DNA of 41,879 nucleotides from Planctomycetaceae bacterium (GTDB lineage Bacteria > Planctomycetota > Planctomycetia > Pirellulales > Pirellulaceae): positions 1-41,879 of the forward strand of contig JACKHN010000046.1 of NCBI GenBank assembly GCA_020638975.1, written 5' to 3'. Shown piece after piece: positions 8,341 to 16,514 of this stretch (the first letter of the stretch is position 1; each line of letters opens with the position of its first letter). The notes beneath the pieces are model-generated. The model saw nothing but the letters and a program-made list of their open reading frames with translations, ran no database searches and was not told where the DNA came from. Made by a program: the position numbers and the translations under genes.

Positions 8341-10176
8341 ATGCGGTCGAGCGAATCTCTGGACAACAATACGTTTGGTGCAGGTTTGGTGGGGTTGATC
8401 GGGATCGTCGTCATCGCTGCCGTTCTAATCGGCTTTTCAAGCCCGTATCGATCGTCGCCACCAATCGCGAAAACGTCTCCCCAACCGGAGCCCTCTCAGG
8501 AAAAGCTTCCAGCGTCTGAATTCGTTGCTGCGCCGCATGAGAGTGATCGAGCCGAAGATGCTCCGACGCCGGATGCGGGCAACGACCATAAGGCCGAGGT
8601 GAAACCAGAACCGACGGCGACGACCGGCATACCAGCAACGGCGAAGACGGGCCAGCAGCTTTACGCGCAACACTGTGCCGCTTGCCATGGAGAGCGCGGA
8701 GACGGGAAAGGACTCGCGGCAGCGTTCGTATTTCCCAAGCCGCGAGATTTCCGGGCCAGTCGATTTCGTCTTGTCAGCACGGACAACAATGTTCCCACGG
8801 AAGAAGACCTCCACGCGGTGCTGCTTCGCGGGATGCCCGGCTCGTCCATGCCGCCGTGGTCTCACCTTCCTGAAGCCGAACGCATCAAGCTTGTCAAAGA
8901 AGTCATCCGCTTGAGTCGCGAAGGGGCTCGCGAACAATTCGTCACGATGCTCAAAGAGGAAGAAGGTCTCACGGAAGAAGAAATTGCGGACGATGACGAT
9001 TTGCAGGTAGAGATCAAAGAGTTCGTCGACAGAAAGGCAACGCCCGGCGAGAGCACAACGGTTCCTCCGATTGGCGAGCCGACAGCGGCAGCAATCGCCC
9101 GAGGCAAAGAGGTCTATATCAAACAGACCTGTCATTCGTGCCACGGTAAGGAAGGCAAAGGCGATGGCGCGCAGAAAATGCTGGACGCCGAAGGGCTGCC
9201 CTCGAGCCCACGGGACTTCACTCGCGGTATCTTCAAGGGTGGTCACGATCCAGCCTCGTTGTATCGCCGCACCGCTTACGGAATGCCTGGTACGCCGATG
9301 CCCGGCTCCAAAGATATGCCGCCCGAAGAGATCGTCGACCTCGTGCACTTCATCCGTTCTCTGTCGGATGAATCAACACGTCAGAGTACGATCTTGAAAC
9401 GTGAGACGATCACTGCACTACGCGTCGATGCGATTCCGGCATCGGCAGCTGGGTGGACTGCCGATGCCGTGAGCATGCGGATGACGCCACTGTGGTGGCG
9501 TAACGATTCTGATCCGCACTTACAGGTGCAAGCCGTGCATGACGGGAAGTCGCTCGCAGTACGCATGTCATGGAGTGACCCCAGCCACGACCGGCATGCG
9601 GCGCGAAGCGAATCGTTTGAGGATGCGGTTGCCATGGAACTGTATCGTGGCGACGCCGAGCCGTTCATCGGCATGGGAACGTCGAAAGCCCCTGTCGATG
9701 TCTGGTTCTGGGACGCGGATCGTCAAGGAACTCCGCTGGCTGTTGAAGACGTGTATCCGAACACGGTGGTTGACGTTTACCCCTTCAGCGAGACGGTTGT
9801 TGCCAGCGCCGAGTTAAATCGCGACGGCGCGAGCACTGCCGACCAGCCAGACATCTCGTTGCCCGCTCGCGCGAGCGGAAATCAGATCGTGCCGACCGCT
9901 GGCGAATCGGGTGCGTCCTCCTTGCGAGGTGGCGGTCCCGGAACTTCGACGTTCCGTATTCCGAAGAGCCAGCTGGTGGAAGCGCGCGGCCAGTGGCAAG
10001 ACGATCGATGGACCGTTGTCATGACCCGACCGCTGACCGTCGAATCGGAGCTGGGTATCGCCCTCGAACCCGGCGCGCATGCGTCGGTGGCATTTGCCAT
10101 CTGGGACGGTTCGCAGCGAGACCGCGATGGAAAGAAGCTGATCACAATCTGGCAGGACTTGGAGTTGGAAGACTAG
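8341..10176 (+). CDS. Membrane-anchored di-heme cytochrome c / heme-b gamma subunit fusion (NxrC-like)
   Basis: The start is ATG 8341, with GGGAGG 7 nt upstream. The 611-residue protein begins with a membrane segment at about residues 15-32 and a Pro/Glu-rich linker. Two class I cytochrome c domains follow. The first has C112-A-A-C115-H116 and a distal GMPGSSMPPW loop; the second has C264-H-S-C267-H268 and GMPGTPMPG, giving Met sixth ligands. From about residue 360 to the end is a domain like the heme-b gamma subunits of type II DMSO-reductase-family enzymes (ethylbenzene dehydrogenase EbdC type): MRMTPLWWRNDSDPH, then MGTSKAPVDVWFWDADRQ. In EbdC the heme b is held by Met and Lys; K449 is the likely Lys. 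It is the first gene of the NXR-like operon, 60 nt before the catalytic subunit. Inferred role: anchor the complex on the outer face of the membrane and pass electrons from heme b to two hemes c. Confidence 0.88.
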   Translation: MRSSESLDNNTFGAGLVGLIGIVVIAAVLIGFSSPYRSSPPIAKTSPQPEPSQEKLPASEFVAAPHESDRAEDAPTPDAGNDHKAEVKPEPTATTGIPATAKTGQQLYAQHCAACHGERGDGKGLAAAFVFPKPRDFRASRFRLVSTDNNVPTEEDLHAVLLRGMPGSSMPPWSHLPEAERIKLVKEVIRLSREGAREQFVTMLKEEEGLTEEEIADDDDLQVEIKEFVDRKATPGESTTVPPIGEPTAAAIARGKEVYIKQTCHSCHGKEGKGDGAQKMLDAEGLPSSPRDFTRGIFKGGHDPASLYRRTAYGMPGTPMPGSKDMPPEEIVDLVHFIRSLSDESTRQSTILKRETITALRVDAIPASAAGWTADAVSMRMTPLWWRNDSDPHLQVQAVHDGKSLAVRMSWSDPSHDRHAARSESFEDAVAMELYRGDAEPFIGMGTSKAPVDVWFWDADRQGTPLAVEDVYPNTVVDVYPFSETVVASAELNRDGASTADQPDISLPARASGNQIVPTAGESGASSLRGGGPGTSTFRIPKSQLVEARGQWQDDRWTVVMTRPLTVESELGIALEPGAHASVAFAIWDGSQRDRDGKKLITIWQDLELED

Positions 10177-10236
10177 CGGTGGCGCGCAACCGCCGTTACG
10201 AGAGAAGATGCCGTAGCTCGTACATGGAGTTGAACG

Positions 10237-13200
10237 ATGGATATCAGCCGACGTCGCTTCCTGGAAACATGTGCCGCGAGTGGCGGGGCGCTGCTGGCCG
10301 TGGGACCGCGTGCCTGGGCGTTTGACCCGGTCAACATCGAGAACCCGTTGGGCGCGTATCCGAATCGCGATTGGGAGAAAATCTATCTCGATCAATACTC
10401 CTACGACGACACGTTCACGTGGATTTGCGCGCCGAACGACACGCACATGTGCCGGCTGCGCGCCTTTGTACGCAACGGCGTGATGATCCGTAGCGAGCAG
10501 AACTACGACCATGATCGCTGCGGCGACCTGTACGGCAACGCGGCCACCAAGGCTTGGAACCCGCGCGGCTGCCCCAAGGGATTCACCATGCAGCGTCGCG
10601 TCTATGGGCCTTACCGACTGAAAGGCCCGGTGCTTCGCAAGGGCTGGAAGGAATGGGCGGATGCTGGCTTCCCATCACTGTCGGATACTCCCGAATTGCG
10701 GACCAAGTACAAGTTCGACGATCGCGGCAACGACAGCTACGTTCGCATGTCTTGGCAAGAAGTCGCGAGGTATGTCGCGGGCGGTTTGGAGGCGGTTTCG
10801 CGCACATACAGCGGCGACGAAGGCGTGGCGCGATTGCGGAAGGATGGCTATGAGCAAGCGATGATCGATCGGGTCGAAGGAGCAGGCACGCGGACGATCA
10901 AGGTTGGCTCGAACCTGCCGATCCACGGGCTAGTTGGCAAGTTCGGCATCTACCGCCTGGCGAACCTGCTCGGCCTGCTCGATCATCACGTCCGCGGCGT
11001 CGCTCCCGAGGACGCTCGCGGCGCGCGGGACTGGAACGAATACACGTGGCGCGGTGATCAAGCGCCGGGCCATCCGTTCGTGCACGGCTTGCAAACATCC
11101 GACATGGACTTCAACGACATGCGCTTCTGCAAGCTCGTGATTCAGATCGGCAAGAACTTGATCGAAAATAAGATGCCGGAATCCCACTGGCTCAACGAGT
11201 GCATGGAGCGTGGGGCGAAGCTGGTCGATATCGCGCCGGAATACAACTGTCCCGCGACGAAATCGGACTATTGGATCAGCGTGCGGCCGGGCCTATCGGA
11301 CTTGGCGGTCCTGTTGTGTGTCACGAAGATCATGTTGGACAACAATTGGTACAAACCTGACTTCTGTCGCCAGTTCACCGACTTTCCGCTGTTGGTCCGT
11401 CCCGACACGCTTGAGCGTTTGCGGCCCCAAGACGTGCAAGCCGATTATCAGCTGAAAGACATCTCCGGCGGGCCGTCCTACCAAGTCCAAGGCTTGAACG
11501 ACGAGCAACGCGCGAAGATTGGCGACTTCTGCGTCTGGGATGCTGACGACAATGCGGTGGCCTTCATTAGTCGCGACGATGTCGGCAACAACATGCGGGT
11601 GAATGCGGCCCTGGAAGGAACGTTCCAAGTTAAACTCGCGGACGGTTCGGAAATCGAAGTGATTCCCATCATGGAAATGTACCGGCGGCATCTACAGGAC
11701 TACGACGAGAAAACGGTCGAGGAGATCTCCGGTGCGCCAGCGCACCTGGTACGCCGCTTGGCCAAGGACATTTGGGAGACGACCGAAGCCGGGCATCCTG
11801 TCGCGATTCACATCGGCGAAGGCGTCAACCATTACTTCCATGCCACGCTGCACAACCGAGCGACCTATCTGCCGCTGATGTTGACTGGCAACATTGGCAA
11901 ACACGGCGCGGGCTCATGCACCTGGGCCGGAAACTACAAGGGTGCGTTGTTCCAGGCTTCTTCCTGGAGCGGCCCCGGCGTCGGCAGTTTCACGAACGAA
12001 GATCCATTCAATCCCGTCCTGGACGAGGCCGCTCGGATCACACACGAGAACCTGCGGCACACGACCGATGGCGAAGACCCGTCGTATTGGGCCTGTGGCG
12101 AGAAGACCCTGACCGTCGATCTGCCGAACGGCCAGACTCGGAACTTCACCGGCCACACCCACATGCCGACGCCGACGAAAGTTGTCTGGTACAACAACGC
12201 GAATTTCTTGAATCAGGCGAAGTGGATCTACAACATCATCGCCAACGTGCTGCCTCAAATGGACATGATTGTCGATCAGCAGATTGAATGGACAGGGAGC
12301 GCGGAGTACTCCGATGTTGTCCTGCCCGTCAATTCGTGGGTCGAGATGGAAGATTACGAGTGCGGCGGGTCGTGCTCGAATCCATTCCTGCAAGTCTGGA
12401 AGGGAGGCATCAAGCCGGTCCATGATACGGTCGATGATGCCGAGGTGTTCGCGCTCGTCGCCCGCGCCTTCACGGAAAAGACCGGCGACCAACGCTTCGC
12501 CGATTACTTCAAATTCGTGACGGAGAAGAAGGCCAAAGTCTATATCCAGCGCGTCTTCGACAACTCGACGACCACGCGTGGAAAGGACGGACCTTACAGC
12601 GTCGACAAGATGATCGCGGGCGATTATGGCGGCGAGCCCGGGGCGGCACTGATGCTCTTCCGCACCTATCCTCGCGTGCCGTTCTACGAACAGATTCACG
12701 ATTCGATTCCGTTTTATACCGATAGCGGTCGGATGCACAGCTACTGCGACATCCCAGAAGCGATCGAGTTTGGCGAGAACATGGTGGTGCATCGCGAGGG
12801 AGTCGAGGCGACGCCCTACTTGCCCAATGTGATCGTCTCGACCAGCCCCTTCGTCCGGCCCGTCGACTTTGGCATCCCGCTCGACACCATCGATCCGGAC
12901 TTGCGCCAAGTGCGCAACGTGAAGATGTCGTGGGAAGAGGCGAAGAAGACGGTCAATCCGCTCTGGAGCCAAGGCTACGCGTTCTTCTGTTGTACGCCGA
13001 AGAGCCGCCATTCGACCCATTCATCGTGGACCACCGTCGATTGGCATTGGATCTGGAGCGACAACTTTGGCGACCCGCATCGCACCGACAAGCGATCTCC
13101 CGGCGTGGCGGATCGTCAAATCCAAATCAATCCCCAGGCCGCCAAGGATCAAGGGTTGAACGAAGGTGACTACGTCTGGGTCGATGCCAACGAGCTCGAT

Positions 13201-13704
13201 CGTCCGTACCTCGGTTGGAAAGATGACCAGGGCCCTCGGCACAAGGCGTTCCGCTGCATGGTTCGCGTCAAGGTGAATCCGGGGCTGCCTTATAACTTCA
13301 CGATCATGAAACACACCGGCTGGATCGCGAGCGAACGGTCTGTCAAGGCACACGAAACGCGACCCGATGGTCGCGCCTTGGCGGCCGAGACCGGCTATCA
13401 GGCCAGCTATCGATATGGCTCGCATCAGAGCATCACCCGCAACTGGATGATGCCCATGCACCAGACCGACACGCTGTTCCACAAGAAGACCGGCGCGATG
13501 GGTTTTACGTTTGGATTCGACGTCGATAACCACGCGATCAATACGGTGCCCAAGGAAACATTGATTCGTATCACCAAGGCGGAAGATGGCGGAATCGGTG
13601 GCGTTGGCATTTGGAAACCGGCCAAGTCGGGTTACAGCCCCAGCCATGAATCGGCGCAAAGCACGTCGTATCTCGCGGGCGGCTATGTGCAAATCCGGAC
13701 GTAG
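10237..13704 (+). CDS. Molybdopterin oxidoreductase alpha subunit, NxrA/NarG-like, Tat-exported
   Basis: 1155 residues; ATG 10237 has GGAG 7 nt upstream. The leader RRRFLETCAASGGALLAVG is a Tat signal, so the enzyme acts outside the cytoplasmic membrane. The FS0 cluster region reads CAPNDTHMC (C64, D68, C72) with the last ligand C112 in RGCPKG. Asp289 in HGLQTSDMDFNDMRF aligns with the aspartate molybdenum ligand of NarG, placing it in the type II DMSO reductase family. IGKNLIENKMPESHW and TKSDYWISVRPG match, from memory, conserved stretches of NXR of Nitrospira and anammox bacteria. Length fits NxrA (about 1150). The substrate may be nitrite (oxidation) or nitrate (reduction); other oxyanions are possible. 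Neighbours supply the beta and gamma subunits and a chaperone. Confidence 0.9.
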   Translation: MDISRRRFLETCAASGGALLAVGPRAWAFDPVNIENPLGAYPNRDWEKIYLDQYSYDDTFTWICAPNDTHMCRLRAFVRNGVMIRSEQNYDHDRCGDLYGNAATKAWNPRGCPKGFTMQRRVYGPYRLKGPVLRKGWKEWADAGFPSLSDTPELRTKYKFDDRGNDSYVRMSWQEVARYVAGGLEAVSRTYSGDEGVARLRKDGYEQAMIDRVEGAGTRTIKVGSNLPIHGLVGKFGIYRLANLLGLLDHHVRGVAPEDARGARDWNEYTWRGDQAPGHPFVHGLQTSDMDFNDMRFCKLVIQIGKNLIENKMPESHWLNECMERGAKLVDIAPEYNCPATKSDYWISVRPGLSDLAVLLCVTKIMLDNNWYKPDFCRQFTDFPLLVRPDTLERLRPQDVQADYQLKDISGGPSYQVQGLNDEQRAKIGDFCVWDADDNAVAFISRDDVGNNMRVNAALEGTFQVKLADGSEIEVIPIMEMYRRHLQDYDEKTVEEISGAPAHLVRRLAKDIWETTEAGHPVAIHIGEGVNHYFHATLHNRATYLPLMLTGNIGKHGAGSCTWAGNYKGALFQASSWSGPGVGSFTNEDPFNPVLDEAARITHENLRHTTDGEDPSYWACGEKTLTVDLPNGQTRNFTGHTHMPTPTKVVWYNNANFLNQAKWIYNIIANVLPQMDMIVDQQIEWTGSAEYSDVVLPVNSWVEMEDYECGGSCSNPFLQVWKGGIKPVHDTVDDAEVFALVARAFTEKTGDQRFADYFKFVTEKKAKVYIQRVFDNSTTTRGKDGPYSVDKMIAGDYGGEPGAALMLFRTYPRVPFYEQIHDSIPFYTDSGRMHSYCDIPEAIEFGENMVVHREGVEATPYLPNVIVSTSPFVRPVDFGIPLDTIDPDLRQVRNVKMSWEEAKKTVNPLWSQGYAFFCCTPKSRHSTHSSWTTVDWHWIWSDNFGDPHRTDKRSPGVADRQIQINPQAAKDQGLNEGDYVWVDANELDRPYLGWKDDQGPRHKAFRCMVRVKVNPGLPYNFTIMKHTGWIASERSVKAHETRPDGRALAAETGYQASYRYGSHQSITRNWMMPMHQTDTLFHKKTGAMGFTFGFDVDNHAINTVPKETLIRITKAEDGGIGGVGIWKPAKSGYSPSHESAQSTSYLAGGYVQIRT

Positions 13705-13730
13705 CGGGAAGTGAACAGGAGTACCGTCGC

Positions 13731-14099
13731 ATGAACAAGCGGGTTGATCACAACGCCGTTCCCAAGACCCATCCGGCCACACGGGAAATGCTTCCCGACG
13801 ACCCCATGGAGATGCACGGCGTTGAAGTGCCGGGTGATACGGAGTTGATGGTGCGGCTGTTGGTCGAGGAATACGCGCGCATGGGATTTGGTTCCGGACA
13901 GATCATGCAGTTGGCCGCCGATCCCAACTACACGGGCTTTCACGGCCTGTTGCGTTTGTATGGTGAAGAAGAGTTGCGGCGGCGGATCGGCGAAATTCTG
14001 GCACGCTGCGGCGTCATGCGAGTTAGAGCCGTTGATGCCGATCCCGTTCAGGTCGATCCCGTTTCGGAGCAGTTAGTACAAATCACGTTGCCAAAGTAG
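13731..14099 (+). CDS. Small conserved-looking protein between alpha and beta subunits
   Basis: 122 residues starting at ATG 13731, with AGGAG about 9 nt upstream, 26 nt after the alpha subunit stop and 68 nt before the beta subunit start. There is no signal peptide, membrane segment or cysteine pair (one Cys only). It has a compact acidic helical middle: DDPMEMHGVEVPGDTELMVR, LLVEEYARMGFGSGQIMQL, FHGLLRLYGEEELRRRIGEI. I do not recognise a named family, although I recall similar small proteins beside molybdopterin oxidoreductase genes in other planctomycetes. Position inside the operon and lack of export signal suggest a cytoplasmic assembly or maturation role, or a small accessory subunit carried out with the complex. 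Function not assigned. Confidence 0.8.
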   Translation: MNKRVDHNAVPKTHPATREMLPDDPMEMHGVEVPGDTELMVRLLVEEYARMGFGSGQIMQLAADPNYTGFHGLLRLYGEEELRRRIGEILARCGVMRVRAVDADPVQVDPVSEQLVQITLPK

Positions 14100-14167
14100 C
14101 AGGCACGATCCAAGTGTCGTTCACGGACGGCTCGCGGAGCGACCTCTGCTTCGGTGGGAGAACAACG

Positions 14168-15463
14168 ATGGCAAACGTCTACAATTGGCAACTCGGTCGC
14201 GAGATGAGCTACCCGCACGAGGAACGCCATCCCGACTGGCAATTCGCGTTCATCTTCAATCCGAATCGTTGCATCGGCTGCCAGACCTGCACCATGGCTT
14301 GCAAGAGCACTTGGACATTCTCCAAGGGCCAGGAACTGATGTGGTGGAACAATGTGGAGACGAAGCCCTATGGCGGCTATCCGCAGCATTGGGATGCGAA
14401 GCTCCTGGCGATGCTCGAAGAAGCGAATCCCCAGGGTCAGGTGTGGAACGCCACGGAGAAAGATGCCGACAAGAAACCATACGGCACCTTCGAGGGCATG
14501 ACGATCTTTGAGGCCGCCGACAAGAAGCCGCGACCGGATGGCCCGCAGCAAGCACTCGGCTATCTCCCCACCGACGACGAATGGCGCGCCCCGAACATCC
14601 ACGAGGACATCCCACGCGGCACCGACTTCGACAAAGATCGACAATTTGGCGGCTCGACGCAGTTGCCCGAACACAAGGTCTGGTTCTTCCATCTGGCGCG
14701 CATCTGCAACCACTGCACGTATCCTGGATGTCTCGGTTCCTGCCCGCGCAACGCGATCTACAAGCGTCCTGAGGATGGCGTTGTGCTGGTCGATCAAAGC
14801 CGTTGTCGCGGCTATCGCAAGTGTGTCGAAGGTTGCCCTTACAAGAAGGCCATGTATCGGCCGACAACGCGGACAACCGAGAAGTGCATCGCCTGCTTCC
14901 CTCGCTTGGAAGGTAAAGACAAGGAAATCAGTCCGACCGGCGCTCCGGCCGAAACGCGTTGCATGTCGGCCTGCGTAGGCAAGATCCGACTGCAAGGCCT
15001 GGTGAAGATCGACGAAGACGGTGGCTGGGCCGAAGATCCAAAGAACCCGCTCTATTACTTGATCCGCGAGCGACAAATCGCCTTGCCGCTCTACGCCCAA
15101 TTCGGCACCGAGCCCAATGGTTTTTACATTCCTCCGCGCTGGGTGCCGCGCAACTACCTGCAACAGATGTTCGGGCCTGGCGTTGAGTCCGCCATCGAGC
15201 AGTACAGTTGCCCGGACCGCGAGCTGCTGGCGGTATTACAGTTGTTTCGAGCGAACCGGCAGATTCTCTTCCGATACGAAATCGAAAAGGGTGACAAGGT
15301 CGGCGAAATCGAAGTCACGATGCCAAACGGCGACTCCAAGACCCAAGAACTCTTTAACGACACGGTGATCGGCTACAACAAGCTCGATGAGGAAGTCGTG
15401 CGGGTCACCGTCGAGGAACCGACCTTCGAGCGACCAGCCGAGGCGCACGTGAATTCCATTTAA
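14168..15463 (+). CDS. Iron-sulfur beta subunit, NxrB/NarH-like
   Basis: The start is ATG 14168, with GGGAG 7 nt upstream; the frame is open further back but not coding-like. 431 residues, no signal peptide, so it is probably exported bound to the Tat-targeted alpha subunit. Four cluster motifs are present: C35-x2-C38-x2-C41-x3-C45; C180-x2-C183-x4-C188-x3-C192; C213-x2-Y216-x2-C219-x3-C223, where Tyr stands where a fourth Cys would be, as expected for a [3Fe-4S] cluster (Trp in NarH); and C240-x2-C243 with C265-x3-C269. The N-terminus (VYNWQLGREMSYPHEERHPD) and MWWNNVETKPYGGYP are very close to what I recall of Nitrospira NxrB. There the position of C45 is, as I remember, an aspartate. It carries electrons between the Mo subunit and the heme-b subunit. 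Confidence 0.93.
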   Translation: MANVYNWQLGREMSYPHEERHPDWQFAFIFNPNRCIGCQTCTMACKSTWTFSKGQELMWWNNVETKPYGGYPQHWDAKLLAMLEEANPQGQVWNATEKDADKKPYGTFEGMTIFEAADKKPRPDGPQQALGYLPTDDEWRAPNIHEDIPRGTDFDKDRQFGGSTQLPEHKVWFFHLARICNHCTYPGCLGSCPRNAIYKRPEDGVVLVDQSRCRGYRKCVEGCPYKKAMYRPTTRTTEKCIACFPRLEGKDKEISPTGAPAETRCMSACVGKIRLQGLVKIDEDGGWAEDPKNPLYYLIRERQIALPLYAQFGTEPNGFYIPPRWVPRNYLQQMFGPGVESAIEQYSCPDRELLAVLQLFRANRQILFRYEIEKGDKVGEIEVTMPNGDSKTQELFNDTVIGYNKLDEEVVRVTVEEPTFERPAEAHVNSI

Positions 15464-15495
15464 ACGCATTTCACCGATTTCATAGAGACGTCCCG

Positions 15496-16290
15496 ATGCA
15501 AGTGCAACCAACCTCGACAATTCAATTCGATCCTGCGTTGAACTTCGCCAGGCAGAGCCTGTATCGGTTTGCAGCTTTGTCGTTGCTCGATCCGCAAGCT
15601 GGTTCGTGGGAGCAACTGAACGCTTTGCAAGAGGATCAACTGCTCGCTGAAGCGGCTGAGATCATTCGCGCCTTGCCGAAGGCCAAACCCGATTCGCTTG
15701 GAATGGGCGAGCGAGGGATCGAACATCTTCAACCTGCCGCGGTGTTTGACAAGCTGCCACCGTCGGCGTCGGAACTCAACGCTGAATACGAGCGCACGTT
15801 CGGCTTGCTTGTGGCAAACGGCTGCCCGCCTTACGAAACCGAGTACATCAACGGCAAGTTCACCTTCCAACGTTCGAACGCGCTCGCGGATGTAAGCGGA
15901 TTCTATCGTGCCTTTGGGGTGCTGCCGTCGGCGCAACGCCCCGAACGTCACGATCACATCGTGCTGGAACTGGAGTTCATGGCATTTCTCGTCGGACTCG
16001 AACGCCAGGCAGCGGAAGCGGCAACAAGCGAACAGGAGGAACGCCTGGAAGTCTGCAGCGCGGCTCAGGAGCGTTTCTGCCGCGAACACTTGGCCTGGTG
16101 GGTACCGGCGTTCGCAAAGCTGCTAGGCAAGGAATATCCGAGCGGCTTCTATGCTGCAATCGGTGTCTTTCTTTCGGCCTGGATCCCGGCGGAGCGGGCG
16201 ATGCTGGGCATCGAGGTCTCGAACACACCCGTTGCTCCCACTGCTAACGAGGTGCCAGAAGAGTGCGAAGGCTGTGGCTTGAGTACGTAA
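15496..16290 (+). CDS. TorD/DmsD/NarJ-family assembly chaperone
   Basis: 264 residues from ATG 15496, 32 nt after the beta subunit, with only a weak ribosome site (AGAGA). It is an all-helical protein: FARQSLYRFAALSLLDPQAG at residues 18-37, then LNAEYERTFGLLVANGCPPYE and IVLELEFMAFLVGLERQA. These match the TorD/NarJ pattern, in which an E-Y-x-R-x-F helix precedes a PPYET-type loop. The C-terminus ends ECEGCGLST. Chaperones of this family bind the Tat leader or apo form of a molybdoenzyme and help insert the Mo cofactor before export. As the last gene of the operon it almost certainly serves the alpha subunit encoded at 10237. Confidence 0.88.
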   Translation: MQVQPTSTIQFDPALNFARQSLYRFAALSLLDPQAGSWEQLNALQEDQLLAEAAEIIRALPKAKPDSLGMGERGIEHLQPAAVFDKLPPSASELNAEYERTFGLLVANGCPPYETEYINGKFTFQRSNALADVSGFYRAFGVLPSAQRPERHDHIVLELEFMAFLVGLERQAAEAATSEQEERLEVCSAAQERFCREHLAWWVPAFAKLLGKEYPSGFYAAIGVFLSAWIPAERAMLGIEVSNTPVAPTANEVPEECEGCGLST

Positions 16291-16337
16291 CTGCAGCCCC
16301 GTCAGCAACAGCGCGATGTGTGGCTCATGCCGGAACT

Positions 16338-16470
16338 GGGTAGTGGTACCATTTGAAATTCCGGAACGTAGGACGGCCACTCTTGGCCGTCTTTCCTCTC
16401 GTCGGGCAGGAGTGCCCGACTTACGGCTCGGGCAGGAGTGCCCAACTTACGGCAAAGTGTACCACTACCC
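16338..16470. repeat. Composite palindromic element (REP-like) between convergent genes
   Basis: Perfect 12-bp outer arms, GGGTAGTGGTAC (16338-16349) and GTACCACTACCC (16459-16470), enclose three hairpins: GACGGCCA-CTCT-TGGCCGTC (16372-16391) followed by TTT; GTCGGGCA-GGAG-TGCCCGAC (16401-16420); and GGGCA-GGAG-TGCCC (16430-16443). The last two belong to a 26-bp tandem direct repeat (16402-16427 and 16428-16453) differing at one base. It lies between the converging chaperone and TadG genes, so it can act as a bidirectional terminator. The nested structure resembles extragenic palindromes scattered in planctomycete genomes. Confidence 0.8.
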
Positions 16471-16514
16471 GGAACTTCGGAAGCCTGTCCCGGCCTACGA
16501 ATCACGAACACACG

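Noticed and set aside
11914..13020. A 368-codon minus-strand ORF opposite the alpha subunit gene
   Set aside because: It is a shadow of the NxrA-like gene, whose frame carries all family motifs. The same applies to the 371-codon minus-strand ORF opposite the beta subunit (14048-15163).
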